Part shown: positions 20,155-29,880 of the stretch, in pieces | Position numbering within the stretch: the first letter of the stretch is position 1 | Layout of the letters: each line of letters starts with the position of its first letter | NCBI GenBank assembly: GCA_008690995.1 | Contig: VRMN01000005.1 | Location: 620,001-684,000 of the forward strand | Origin: Porphyridium purpureum | Taxonomy: Eukaryota > Rhodophyta > Bangiophyceae > Porphyridiales > Porphyridiaceae | Reading direction: 5' to 3' | Length of the DNA stretch: 64,000 nucleotides | The notes under the pieces: generated by a model | Database searches by the model: none | Told to the model about the DNA's origin: nothing | The model's input: the letters and a program-made list of their open reading frames with translations, nothing else | Translations under genes and position numbers: made by a program

Positions 20155-21540
20155 TTACTTGGGCGCCGGTGTGCGCATCGTTACTAGCTCTTCGGCGGCA
20201 GATGGATGTAGCGCCATCGTGTTGTCAAAATCAGCCTTGGTCGCGCCAGCTTTCATGGCTACTCCAATAATCTGCACCATTTCGGCAGCCGCAGGCTCCA
20301 CCAAGTGCACTCCGACCACTTTATCGGTTTCGCGATGCACAAGCAGCTTCAGAAAGGTTCGCTCGACGCCCTGTGCGAGCGTCTGCTTGAGGGGGCGGAA
20401 CGCCGATTTGAAAACCACCACATTATCTGCACCGAAAGCCTCCTCCGCCTGCTCTTGCGTCATACCACACGTGCCGATCGAGGGACTCGAGAACACGGCG
20501 GTCGGGATATTCTCGTAGTTCACTTTGCGAGGCTTATTGCCAAATTCGGTGTCCGCAAACGCGTGGCCCTCTGCGATCGCGACGGGTGTGAGCTGGTACT
20601 TTTCAATCACGTCGCCGACCGCCCAAATGTTCGGCACCGACGACCTGCACCACTCGTCCACGATAATCTCGTGCTTCTTTCCCTGCTTGACGCCGGCGTT
20701 CTCGAGTCCAAGTGTCTCTACCTTGGGCACGCGTCCCGTGGCATACATCACCTTGTCGAACCCGGGCAGCACGGACCCGTCCTTGAGTGTAGCCGCAAAC
20801 GACCCATCTGGGCTCTTCTCAACTTTGGTGAGGTCAGTATTGAACATCAGATTGATGCCATTCGCCCGCATTTGGTCGGCCAAAAAGCAGCGCACCTCCT
20901 TGTCAAAACCACGGAGGAACAGGTCTCCACGGTACGCGAGCGTGACTTCTGAGCCGTAGCCGTTCATGATGCACGCAAACTCGACCGCGATATAACCGCC
21001 TCCGACGATGAGAAGCTTCTTGGGCAAAGCGTCAAGGTAGAACATATCGTTTGAAGTCAGAACTTGCTCCTTGCCTTCAATATCTGGCACAAACGGACGC
21101 GATCCCACCGCAATCAGGATCTTCTTGGCGCCGTACTTGACGCCGTTGACTTCGATTGTGTTTGCGTCAATCAGCGTGGCAAAGCCGTTGATCAGCTCCA
21201 CGTTTGCATTGGCGAGCAGCTTGGCGTAGACGCCGTTGAGGCGCTCGATCTCGTTATTTTTGTTTTGGATCAAGCGCTTCCAGTCGAGCAGGTCTTCCTT
21301 GGGCTGAAAATTCCATCCAAATGCCGAGGCCTCGTGCATGTCATGCGCGTAGTGTGAGCCGTACACAAACAGCTTTTTCGGCACGCAGCCCACGTTCACG
21401 CAGGTGCCGCCGAGCGCCTGGTTCTCTGCGATCGCGACCTTGGCGCCATACCCAGCCGCGATGCGCGCCGCGCGCACTCCACCGGAGCCGGCGCCAATCA
21501 CAAACAGATCATACTCACCCCCTGCGTGTCCGTCCGCCAT
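20155..21540 (-). CDS. GR: Glutathione reductase
   Basis: 461 residues from an ATG at 21540. NADPH- and FAD-dependent reduction of glutathione disulfide. FAD-binding VIGAGSGGVRAA at 14-25, redox-active disulfide GGTCVNVGC (Cys47, Cys52), NADPH site VGGGYIAVEFA with the arginines of YRGDLFLRGFD that bind the 2' phosphate, second FAD motif WAVGD, and the dimer-interface catalytic LHPSAAEE (His445) near the C-terminus. It lacks a transit peptide and the plastid GR loop, so it is a likely cytosolic form of the plant/bacterial type. The leader on its strand is purine-rich (about 21545-21640) and AT-rich sequence follows at 21650-21680. Confidence 0.95.
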   Translation of the reverse strand: MADGHAGGEYDLFVIGAGSGGVRAARIAAGYGAKVAIAENQALGGTCVNVGCVPKKLFVYGSHYAHDMHEASAFGWNFQPKEDLLDWKRLIQNKNNEIERLNGVYAKLLANANVELINGFATLIDANTIEVNGVKYGAKKILIAVGSRPFVPDIEGKEQVLTSNDMFYLDALPKKLLIVGGGYIAVEFACIMNGYGSEVTLAYRGDLFLRGFDKEVRCFLADQMRANGINLMFNTDLTKVEKSPDGSFAATLKDGSVLPGFDKVMYATGRVPKVETLGLENAGVKQGKKHEIIVDEWCRSSVPNIWAVGDVIEKYQLTPVAIAEGHAFADTEFGNKPRKVNYENIPTAVFSSPSIGTCGMTQEQAEEAFGADNVVVFKSAFRPLKQTLAQGVERTFLKLLVHRETDKVVGVHLVEPAAAEMVQIIGVAMKAGATKADFDNTMALHPSAAEELVTMRTPAPK

Positions 21541-22387
21541 CGCACTCGTCCGCCTTCTTATCTCTTCCTATCGTGGTCCTCCTCCTCCTCACCCAACATT
21601 CTCTCGACCCTCCTTTTCTCTCTCTTCCGCGCTCAAGCAGCGGGCACCTTGTTAAAAAACAGCTTAATTAATTCAGTCCCGGACGTTATTTCTCCTATCG
21701 ACTTCTCGGTCCAAACCGATAGACCGAACCCAATTTTTGTAGCTGCACGCCGTCATGCCTTCCACACACCGAACAGCCGCTTGCTTGCATCGACGAATCC
21801 CCGTGGTCTTCTTGTTATTGTCTGAAGCCTTCCTCGCAGTCTTGGCCGCGCTTCGACCTTGACAGAGCCGCGCATCCAGCTTTAGCAGTGATGTGCAGGA
21901 CTTGGCACCGATGCGACGCACACGCGCTCGACGTTCTGACTGACTTTTCACGACGCCATGCCATTCATACAGTAGTGTCTTTCCATGCTCACTAATTCCG
22001 GTCACCCGCGAGCCGATGTGGCCACGAATATACAAAGATCCCACGCGCGAGTCCCGGGTGGTGTGCGTCACAGTCCGCGTGTGCCCAATTCGGAACACCA
22101 ACGCCAATACCACCACCATAAGAATCGCGTCTTGAGGGGGAAAAAGCGGGGGGAAACGCACGTGTGCGCGTGCTTGAACGGATTCGATCGATGTGTGTCT
22201 GTGCGTATAGTAAAACGAGTGTGTTTGAGTAGAAAGGAGGTACAGCCACGCGCCGATGTTCTGCGCCAAGTGGTTTGAAGAACGCTGCGGGCGTTGCGCT
22301 ACTTGGCGAAGCGCGAAGCGTGTGTCTGTGTGTGTGTGTGTGTGTGAGGAAGAGAGGAAGAAGGAGGATTGGAGAAGGGAGGGCGCG
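21541..22387. promoter_or_regulatory. Divergent region glutathione reductase / protein kinase
   Basis: About 0.85 kb. On the reductase side a purine leader on the minus strand; on the kinase side a (TG)n tract near 22320-22345 and a purine leader GGAAGAGAGGAAGAAGGAGG-like at about 22347-22385. GTACAGC lies at 22240-22246. A 310-residue minus-strand frame through this region is an antisense artefact of the CAG repeat and was not called. Confidence 0.45.
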
Positions 22388-22548
22388 ATGGAGGACGCCG
22401 TGATGGAGTCGCCGATGCCGGTGATTGATGGGTGGTTTGAAAGGTTTCCCACCGCAAACTTGACGACGCCCACGCCCACGCCGCAGGCGCGCGGCGCGCC
22501 AGTGGCCAGGCGCCGAACCCGCCGGCGCAGCCGCTTGATCCTTGGAAG

Positions 22549-22554
22549 ATGCAT

Positions 22555-22606
<52 letters not shown>

Positions 22607-23799
22607 CGCCCGTGGGCCGGAAGAAGACGGCGCGCCTGCTCAAGATGGACGGCTGCATCCTGAAGAATTATGGCGCGGGAAACACTGACGTGCCGCTCTG
22701 GGAAGTCAACCTGCGCCAGAACCCGATGTCCCGCGTGAGAGGCACGCTCGAGTTTGTTGTCTACCTTCCTCGCGGGGAGACCTCCTTCTTTGCTTCGTCA
22801 GAGGAAGAGGCAAATCTGTGGGAGGCTGCTGCGGAAAAGGCGATGAAGCGCGACATCGAAGCGCACTACGAATTCGGCCGGCTGCTGGGGGAAGGCGCGT
22901 TTGCGCAGGTGTATCGCGCGAAGAGCCTGAGCACGGGCGAGACGGTCGCCGTCAAGAAGATCGAGAAGCGCGATGATGAGGACGAGCTTGCCATACTTAT
23001 GCAAGAAATCAACATCCTGCGCAGCGTAAATCACCCAAACATCATTCGCACTCACGACATCTTTGATACGCCTAACTGTATGCACATTGTGCTCGAATAT
23101 ATCGAAGGCGGTGAACTGTTTGACCTGATCGCTGGCGCCGGGCGATTTTCGGAGAAGAACGCGAGCGACATCATGCGGCAAATGTTCTCCGGGCTCAAGT
23201 ACTTGCACATGCATTCCATTGTGCATCGCGACATAAAGCCGGAAAATGTGCTGTGCCATTCGAATGAATGGCCCGTCCAGATCAAGATGTGCGACTTTGG
23301 ACTTGCTGAAATTATCAAGAAACCAAAAAAGGATCAGGTGGAAGGGCTTGTGGGCACGCCGGGTTACGTCGCGCCCGAGGTCGTACGAAGGCAGAAAATA
23401 GGACCGCCCATTGACATGTGGGCGTGTGGCGTGTTGCTGTATATCATGCTATCCGGCAAAATGCCGTTTTTTGGACGGGACGAGATCGAGTGTTTGCGGC
23501 GCATTGCTCGCTGCCAGTACTCTTTCCCAGAAGCAGAATGGGCCAAGGTGTCGGAGGAGGCAAAGTCTCTCGTCAAGGGCCTGCTATGTCTAGAACAGAA
23601 CAAGCGCCTGACAGCCGAGAGCGCTCTGTACCATCCTTTCATGACCAATCATGACATTTCCGACAAGCCGCTTGAGAACGACCTCAGTGGATTGAGTTCG
23701 TCCAAGCGCCATCTCCGGCGCCTCGTGCGAGGCGTCATCACGGCAAACCAAATCAGCGAGTTTTTGAACGAATTCAAAGCATCTGGCACTATTCAGTGA
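22549..23799 (+). CDS. CAMK-group protein kinase with N-terminal PH domain and polyglutamine
   Basis: 416 residues from the ATG at 22549. It begins with 17 consecutive glutamines, then a PH-like domain (about 22-100; LWEVNL, FVVYLPRG, FFASSEEEANLWEAAAEKA final helix), then a complete CAMK-type kinase: GEGAFAQVY loop, VAVKKI lysine, HRDIKPEN catalytic loop, DFGLAE, GTPGYVAPEV and WACGVLLYIMLSGKMPF. A short C-terminal tail (VRGVITANQISEFLNEF) may be regulatory. No EF hands. PH-CAMK kinases of this build occur in algae and protists. An ATG at 22388 in another phase opens MEDAVMESPMPVIDG, and the codons just before 22549 are open and protein-like (NPPAQPLDPWK), so a short 5' intron joining the two is plausible. 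Confidence 0.85.
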
Positions 23800-24205
23800 C
23801 CGGGAGCTGCTCGCGTCGCGACCCCGTTGCCTCCTGATCTTCGGGCTGCGTGCCTGACGCCTGTTCTAGTGTATCTTTACCAGTCGTCGTTCTATGAGAG
23901 GGTGTCCCGTGGCCGCGTTTGTGTACTAAATGCTGTTCTCCCTGTGCTTCTGCTGCTCCTTTCATGGTCGCCAGCCCTTGCTCGTACACACATCAATCGC
24001 ACCACTGGCACGTTCGACGCGAACGCCCTTGAACTGCTGCGCTCAACGCGCTTGGTTGCTGCGACAGATCGCGAGCGCTTGCTGCCAGCAAACGCAAGAG
24101 GGGCGGCGCAAACAACAAGAATAAGCAAAGAGTGAGCGGCGCGCGCGCGCGAGCGACGGTTTCAAGAGCGAAGAGCGCTGGATTAGTCAGTTGCGCGCGG
24201 TCGTG
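23800..24205. other. Spacer between kinase and AcD-repeat genes
   Basis: About 0.4 kb between genes on the same strand. It contains the kinase 3' UTR and the promoter of the next gene, with a GCGCGCGCGC run at about 24138-24151. Short frames lack ATG starts. No gene supported. Confidence 0.45.
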
Positions 24206-25915
24206 ATGGGCGCGGAGGATGAGGGCGGCGACTCGAGGCCACCGGACGAGACAGAGATCGGCGGGGCGCACAAGCGAAAATTTGAGCAGACAGATCTTGA
24301 GGAACCCAAGGCACTCGCACCAGCAGCACATGCAGGGGAAGCCGAGGGTGACAATGATGATAATCATGATGCGCAACACGTTGCGAAACGAAATCGAGAC
24401 GCTAGTATCCCGCGGGTCATGGACCCGCCGATCAAGCGCCTGTCGCAACCGATAGAGGACCCGCCAATGAGGCGGTTGCCAAAGGCGGTTGATGTCGACA
24501 CACAGTCGTATGATGAAGGCGCGCTGGACAAGAACTCTGCGAGCGAGCGAAAAGCTTTACCGGAAAGTGACCACCCTTACCAAAATGAGCCAGCCAGGAA
24601 TGACACCGGCGCGTCCAGTATGTCGAACGAGAGACGGGCAGTCGATGCCCAGCATGATCTGTCTGCCCCCATCAGGAGCGCGCTCGAGAGCGTGTATGCC
24701 CTGGGCGCCTGCACTCCGGGCGATATTGATTCCCGGATGTGCGAGTATTTGAGTGGGTTGCCCGTGTCGACTGCGGTAGCGTGTATCGAAGAAATCCCAA
24801 ACAAGGATATGAGTATGGTGCGCAATCGGCCGGCGTTTTTAATGAGCGTATTTAAGCGCGTTGCGAATCCGCCTCGTGCAGGACCACCGAGCTTTGCGTC
24901 GTCACCGCCGCGCAAATCAGGAGGTACACGCCAGCCGCAGGGCTCGCCTCGGGGGGCCGCTGCCATCACGGCAGCGCGCAGTGGGTCCCCAAACCCGTAC
25001 GGCTCCGAGTTCCCTGTTCCGCCACCGCTACCGCACCCGCCGGTGGCTCAGGTTCCACCAGAGTCGATTGCGCACCTGCCTGCGCCGGTTGGGAGCGCCC
25101 TGCAGTACGTCTTTGCGTCCGGAGTATGCCACCCTTCGCAATTTGATGAACGTGCCATGGAGGTACTAATGGAGATGCCAGACCTCGAAGCTGTTGAGGC
25201 CCTGTACGAGTTTGCAGCTATCCCACCGGGCCAGTTGCGAAATCCGTCAGCCTTTTGGGTTGGGCTCGTCAAGCGGCACATGCAGAAGACCGCGCTACCC
25301 CCGCCGCGCGCAGATATGCATGTACACGGCACAAACCGCTACGGTCATGGAAACCAGCACCAGCAGCAAAACTGGAAGGATTTGGACGGATCGACGCAAA
25401 TCGTCGCCTCGGTGCACAAGGCGGCCGTCCAAGCAAAATTAAGTTTGCTGATCCGACAGGGCAAAATATCGCATCGTGACCTTGATAGTCGAGTGGTCGA
25501 CGCGATCAACAGGCTGCAGGATGCCGAGACGGACGCGTTCATCACCGGACTCAACCAGATGGACCCGACTCGCATCAGAAATCGGAACGTCGGCGGCTTT
25601 CTGATTGGATTGTGCCGCCGTGTATCGAGCGCAAACGATACCACGAGATTACCTGTGCCGCTGCGCGGCGAATGGAGCGACGCGCCGGAGACGCCCTTGG
25701 ATCCTCAAGTAGACGCCAAGTTCCAGCAGCTGGTCCGTGACCAGCTCATTGGGCCAGCGGATTTTGATGCGCGCGCGTCAAATGCACTACGAGCCATGTT
25801 GCCGAGTGAGGCCATTGCAGCGCTCGAGGAGCTGGAAAGGTCAGACCCTACACGTGTTCGAAATGTGTCTGCCTACTTCATGAGCCTGTACAAAAAGTTC
25901 TCATCGAGACGATAG
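24206..25915 (+). CDS. Protein with four hnRNP-Q acidic-domain (AcD/NURR) repeats
   Basis: About 569 residues from the ATG at 24206. After a charged disordered N-terminus (1-150) there are four copies of a 60-70 residue helical unit at about 155-220, 292-360, 403-471 and 500-565. Each follows the pattern hydrophobic helix - 'D-F/L-D-x-R' - 'A-L-x-x-L' helix - 'x-V/I-R-N-x-x-x-F-h-x-x-h-h-K-R/K', as in GADFDARASNAL and TRVRNVSAYFMSLYKK. This is the fold of the N-terminal acidic domain of SYNCRIP/hnRNP Q and hnRNP R, which binds RNA or RNA-associated proteins. Known relatives carry one copy followed by RRMs; here there are four and no RRM is visible. Linkers are rich in Pro, Gly and Gln. A nuclear or cytoplasmic RNP role is inferred. 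Confidence 0.7.
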   Translation: MGAEDEGGDSRPPDETEIGGAHKRKFEQTDLEEPKALAPAAHAGEAEGDNDDNHDAQHVAKRNRDASIPRVMDPPIKRLSQPIEDPPMRRLPKAVDVDTQSYDEGALDKNSASERKALPESDHPYQNEPARNDTGASSMSNERRAVDAQHDLSAPIRSALESVYALGACTPGDIDSRMCEYLSGLPVSTAVACIEEIPNKDMSMVRNRPAFLMSVFKRVANPPRAGPPSFASSPPRKSGGTRQPQGSPRGAAAITAARSGSPNPYGSEFPVPPPLPHPPVAQVPPESIAHLPAPVGSALQYVFASGVCHPSQFDERAMEVLMEMPDLEAVEALYEFAAIPPGQLRNPSAFWVGLVKRHMQKTALPPPRADMHVHGTNRYGHGNQHQQQNWKDLDGSTQIVASVHKAAVQAKLSLLIRQGKISHRDLDSRVVDAINRLQDAETDAFITGLNQMDPTRIRNRNVGGFLIGLCRRVSSANDTTRLPVPLRGEWSDAPETPLDPQVDAKFQQLVRDQLIGPADFDARASNALRAMLPSEAIAALEELERSDPTRVRNVSAYFMSLYKKFSSRR

Positions 25916-26421
25916 AAGCAAATCGGCGCGACAGCTGCGCATCGGCATTCTTCGAAGCCCGCTGCGGAGGACGGGAAAGAGGGAAAACAAATCGTGGTGC
26001 TTGCGCACTGTTCGAAGCTGCCGCCGCAATCCGAATTCTGATCGTGACTTGAGGATGTGTATGATCACGCGCTCACACTTTCAGAATCCTTCTCTCATGG
26101 CGCTGTGCATCCTTCCGCCCTCCATGTTTGCGCGCAAACGGAAGCTCACAAACATGCTTACGTCTTCAATCGTTGGGCATCCTTCATCGCGACCCAAAAG
26201 TTGGTCGGACCTTTCTCATTTTACCACATGCAGTAGGTAAAAGGGCGACCTTGCGTGCAGTTGCTTCTCATGATGTTGTAGTCACTTCAATGTGCGTTTA
26301 GGCCTGCCGCCCCTCCTGCTTCGGAGCGTCATGGCATGACACCGTCCTTTCAAGAGTGGCCATGACACGCTCCGACACCGCACAGCGAGTATTGCTCAGC
26401 GTTCAATGGTCCCTGTACACC
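25916..26421. other. Convergent spacer, no gene seen
   Basis: About 0.5 kb between the stops of the AcD-repeat gene and ADA2. It holds 3' UTRs. An imperfect inverted repeat around ATGGCATGACAC...TGGCCATGACACGC (about 26330-26370) is the only structure noticed. Confidence 0.4.
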
Positions 26422-27993
26422 TTATTCCATCCCAGCACCAGAGAAGAGACCGTCCATGTTCGGAAGCTCCATCGATTCACCCAGGAATGGTGCGGGCGCG
26501 GGCGGGTGACTGGCTGGACTGGCGCCGCTACCCACGGCAGAGTTCGCTGGTGGTGAGGCTGAGCTCGTAATCTTGACGTCACTCGACGAGATCCACCCGC
26601 ACCCAACGAGGTATTCAAATACCTTATTTACCTTGTTGCTTTCTAGCCGGACAATCTTGGCATCTTTGCGCTTCATATTCCCAACGCGGCAGCCTTCGCG
26701 AATCAGAAACTCTTTCAGCACACAATACTGGTGAGGGCTCATGCGGATGCTCTGGCACAGTTCGAGCTCGCGTTGTGAGAGCAGATCCACACCTGGGTGA
26801 TGCTTTATCGCGGCGAAGAACGCCTTCTCATCACACTTGTCAGAAATCTGGCTGCGCAGAGGCACGACGCCGTGCTCGTCTGGACGCAAGGTGCAAACCG
26901 GTCGCTTACTCTTTGCAAAATTTTGAATCATCTCTGTCACTGTCGGTTCCGACACGTACTCACGCTTCGAGCGCATGCTGGCCGCAAGCTTATGACACTC
27001 CGCAACACTGGTCTCGCCAGCCGAGCGGCCCTCCTTAAGAAGCTCGATGGACTGGCGCAGGTTGCGCTCCTCGGCGAGACTGCGCATGAATTCGTGATTC
27101 TGCTCACGTGACTGGAAGCGCGCAAACGGTTTGAGTCGTTCCTTCAATTCGCGCTCCTCCTTGTTCATTTTCTTTTCCTGGTTCATGATTGCCTTGTACT
27201 CCAGCAGCCCGCGCTGCGTCACAAATTCCTTACGCCGCTCGCGCTCGTCTAGTTTAGTATTGTAAATCTCGAGCACACGAAGCTTGAGCTCGAGCTCCTG
27301 CGGATTGTCTTCCTCTGTGATGTCCATATCCGCAACGACATCCTCCGCCTCGTTGTCCCACTCGTACACAAAGTCGCCGCGGCGCGGCATCCAGCCAGCT
27401 ACTTCGTCGTCTTGGTACATGTGCATCACTCGAAGCGACTTGGCCTCTGGTTCCTCTTCTCGATCCTCGAGCGCGGCGGCCTCGGCGACAGGCACGATTC
27501 GGCTCGGGTCTGGAAGCGGTGCGGTCCGTGCGTTGAGAAAGGTAGCCAAGTAATGCGCCTCGGTAGTGGACGAGGAGCGGTGGTCTCCCACTAGCTTGCA
27601 CACGGCTTCCCAATTTCCAAGACCGTACAGCTCGAGGCCCTCCAGGACGCGCTCCTCCTCATCGGCGCCCCATGACTCTGCAAACGCAGCATCCGTAACC
27701 AGCTCGATGATACGGTACGCGTGAGTATTCTTGTGCGGCCACAGAACGGCGCCCACGGAAAAGCAATCTAAGCACAGGTCATAGTCAACGCACTCGGCGC
27801 AGCGCATGCGCGGAATCAGCGACAGGTCGCGCGAGCAATTATTACAATGGAAACGTCCCTCCGATTCGTCCTGAGGAACGCCTGGTTGCGCGGCCGCCTT
27901 GCTTGCACGTTTCGGCCGCGCACGCTGCTTCTTTGCCGCAGTTCCCGCCGTCGCCGCCGCCGGGGTAGCGCCCGCACCGTCTTCACCGTCCAT
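26422..27993 (-). CDS. ADA2: Transcriptional adaptor ADA2 (SAGA-type HAT complex)
   Basis: 523 residues from an ATG at 27993. ZZ zinc finger at 48-93 (FHCNNCSRDL, MRCAECVDYDLCLDCF), SANT domain at about 107-152 (WGADEEERVLEGLELYGLGNWEAV), a central helical region with charged coiled-coil segments, and a SWIRM domain near 405-470 (LCQSIRMSPHQYCVLKEFLIREG to YLVGCGWI). This is the canonical ADA2 order. ADA2 activates GCN5 histone acetyltransferase within SAGA. About 50 Pro/Ser/Ala-rich residues follow the SWIRM domain. It is divergent from the RS-protein gene across 128 bp. Confidence 0.95.
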   Translation of the reverse strand: MDGEDGAGATPAAATAGTAAKKQRARPKRASKAAAQPGVPQDESEGRFHCNNCSRDLSLIPRMRCAECVDYDLCLDCFSVGAVLWPHKNTHAYRIIELVTDAAFAESWGADEEERVLEGLELYGLGNWEAVCKLVGDHRSSSTTEAHYLATFLNARTAPLPDPSRIVPVAEAAALEDREEEPEAKSLRVMHMYQDDEVAGWMPRRGDFVYEWDNEAEDVVADMDITEEDNPQELELKLRVLEIYNTKLDERERRKEFVTQRGLLEYKAIMNQEKKMNKEERELKERLKPFARFQSREQNHEFMRSLAEERNLRQSIELLKEGRSAGETSVAECHKLAASMRSKREYVSEPTVTEMIQNFAKSKRPVCTLRPDEHGVVPLRSQISDKCDEKAFFAAIKHHPGVDLLSQRELELCQSIRMSPHQYCVLKEFLIREGCRVGNMKRKDAKIVRLESNKVNKVFEYLVGCGWISSSDVKITSSASPPANSAVGSGASPASHPPAPAPFLGESMELPNMDGLFSGAGME

Positions 27994-28121
27994 CTCTTCT
28001 CGCAACTTTCGCTGAACGCACGCGCGCGCAACACCGTGACACTGAGCGCCTCTCGCGCGTGCTATTGGAAACTTGGGAGTGGCGGCCAAAGCCGAGAAAG
28101 GAGATACAGAAAGGTGGTACT
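27994..28121. promoter_or_regulatory. 128 bp divergent promoter ADA2 / CPSF6-like
   Basis: The two ATG starts are only 128 bp apart, so both promoters must lie here or overlap the 5' coding regions. Purine-rich sequence (GAGAAAGGAGATACAGAAAGG) leads into the plus-strand start. Confidence 0.5.
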
Positions 28122-29477
28122 ATGGATGGTGAGGAGGGTGCCAAGGATGCCGCTGGCGCGGTGTCCACTCTGCCACCTCTGCTTCGAGATGAGCCGCGGG
28201 CGGTCATGGGCACGGGAGAAGATGCGGGAACCGAGAGCGAGCCGGACAACATGGATCCGCGGATGCGGTTTGTGCTGGTGCGAGGGTTAAAGTGGTACGA
28301 TACAGAGAAGAGCATCGGGGCGCTGTGTATGAACCCGCTGGTCGGCGCACGTACGCAGCCGCGGGACATTAGTACTGTGTACAATGTTGCGAACGGCAAG
28401 TCGCGAGGTATTATGGTGCTCGAGTTTGACGACGGCGGGCACGTGCCAGCCGGCCGCGCGTGTACCGCACTGCGCAAGGCAATGGCGTCGCACAATGACG
28501 GCGGATCACCACCAAGTGTAATGCTGGTCGATGATCATGTTGCAAAGAGGGAGCTCAGCGCGGTCATGGCGGGTGGAACCGGTGTCTCATCTTCGCGCGG
28601 GGAGCCAAGCGGGCCCGCCGCTAGTGCCAAACACGCGAGCAATGGTCGATCAACCTCACAAGCTGCCCCGGCTGCACGAGCAATGCCGCTTGTGGGCGCT
28701 ACGCCGGGCTTAGGTATGGCACCAAACGCCGCCGCTTTCATGCCCATGATGACTCCGTTTCCGAACGCGGGCGGATTCCCGCGCCCCGTTGCCGGCTTTC
28801 CGAACCCGTACATGGTTCCCGGCGTGGCAATGCCAATGAATCCCTTCGGATGGCCGATGGGCCAGCAACCGCCCATGGCGGGCTTTCCTCCTGCTTCCGC
28901 ACAGATTCAGAGCTCGACTCAAAAGCTCGTCAAAGAAACGTCGACCGGCACCAACAAGGCGCCAATGTCGGAGAAGAGCTCAGCACGGCCCTCTCGAAGC
29001 CGTGATCATGGCGCGGAGCGCAGTCACGACTCCAAGGCGGGCAAGCCGCCGCGCCGAGGCGATGAGCACGACCGACGACGGGAGCGCGACAGGTCGCCAC
29101 GACATTTTGACGAGCGTGGTCGCGATCGTCCCCGTGATCGAGAACGTGGTCGAAATAATGAACGCCAACGGGATACACGAGGCCCGCGATCGCCTGTCGT
29201 GGATCGAGGCCGGCGCTCAAGGTCAGATTCTGAACACTCGTTCGACTCTGCGGATGCTAATCCCAGAGGCTCGAGTAAAAGGCAGGAGCACGCGGGAGGG
29301 AGCAGTGAATACGACAGCCGCGACGGCGATAGTAGGCTGAAAACGGGGTCAAAGCAAGGGCCCAGTGATCTCCGCTCCATCATCAACAAGCGCGACCGGC
29401 GCGACGACCGGCGCGACCCGCATGATGAGAGACAAAGAAAGAGGCGGAGGGGCTCTCGTAGCCGAAATCGCAGGTGA
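28122..29477 (+). CDS. RS-rich RNA-binding protein, CPSF6/CFIm68-like
   Basis: 451 residues from the ATG at 28122. An RRM-like domain (about 45-135) reads FVLVRGLKWYDTEKSI...VYNVANGKSRGIMVLEF, close to the odd RRM of CPSF6/CPSF7 (WxT-DEDL; ENRANGQSKGFALV). A middle part rich in Pro, Gly, Met and Phe (MPMMTPFPNAGGFPRP) and a C-terminal third made of RD, RS and RE dipeptides match the CPSF6 layout. CPSF6 is the large subunit of cleavage factor I, which sets poly(A) site choice. Other RS proteins cannot be ruled out because the RRM is divergent. Confidence 0.65.
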   Translation: MDGEEGAKDAAGAVSTLPPLLRDEPRAVMGTGEDAGTESEPDNMDPRMRFVLVRGLKWYDTEKSIGALCMNPLVGARTQPRDISTVYNVANGKSRGIMVLEFDDGGHVPAGRACTALRKAMASHNDGGSPPSVMLVDDHVAKRELSAVMAGGTGVSSSRGEPSGPAASAKHASNGRSTSQAAPAARAMPLVGATPGLGMAPNAAAFMPMMTPFPNAGGFPRPVAGFPNPYMVPGVAMPMNPFGWPMGQQPPMAGFPPASAQIQSSTQKLVKETSTGTNKAPMSEKSSARPSRSRDHGAERSHDSKAGKPPRRGDEHDRRRERDRSPRHFDERGRDRPRDRERGRNNERQRDTRGPRSPVVDRGRRSRSDSEHSFDSADANPRGSSKRQEHAGGSSEYDSRDGDSRLKTGSKQGPSDLRSIINKRDRRDDRRDPHDERQRKRRRGSRSRNRR

Positions 29478-29880
29478 GGAGACAGAATTTCGTTCAACGC
29501 AGTTATTGGATATTCAAATGAGCGTTTCTTTGTTCACGTAGAATGCGACACTAGCACAGGAGCCCGTAAACCACAATGAATACGCAGCTTGCACAGATGA
29601 CTGCAGTGAAGATCACCAGTGTCCGCCATGCTCTTCAGGACAGGAAGCAGAATGGACAGACACGAAACAAACGGTCCAAGTGTGGAGAGAAAGGGCGACG
29701 GGACACGCAAAAAAAAAAAAATTTCAGAAAGATAAATGAGATGTGTTAGACACGGTCCACAATTATTCACCTTCTCGTTTTCCTGTGTCCGCGCATTCTC
29801 GCGGTTGCACTTCGAACTAGATACGCACAGAAGCAGCAGTCCCAAACGACGCGGCAACCCATTCCCCGACAACAGCAAAC
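29478..29880. other. Spacer with poly-A tract and a possible membrane microprotein
   Basis: About 0.4 kb. It includes a 13-base A run at 29710-29722. On the minus strand, an ATG at 29796 with a donor G|GTGAAT at 29770 and an acceptor GAAG|A at 29633/29632, preceded by a pyrimidine-rich stretch, would give about 35 residues ending at 29551. The second part is a single strongly hydrophobic helix (TLVIFTAVICASCVFIVVYG). This is a hypothesis only; see findings. Confidence 0.25.

Noticed and set aside
21673-22605. 310-codon minus-strand frame starting with polyleucine
   Set aside because: The leucine run is the antisense of the kinase CAG repeat and the rest lies in promoter sequence of glutathione reductase and the kinase.
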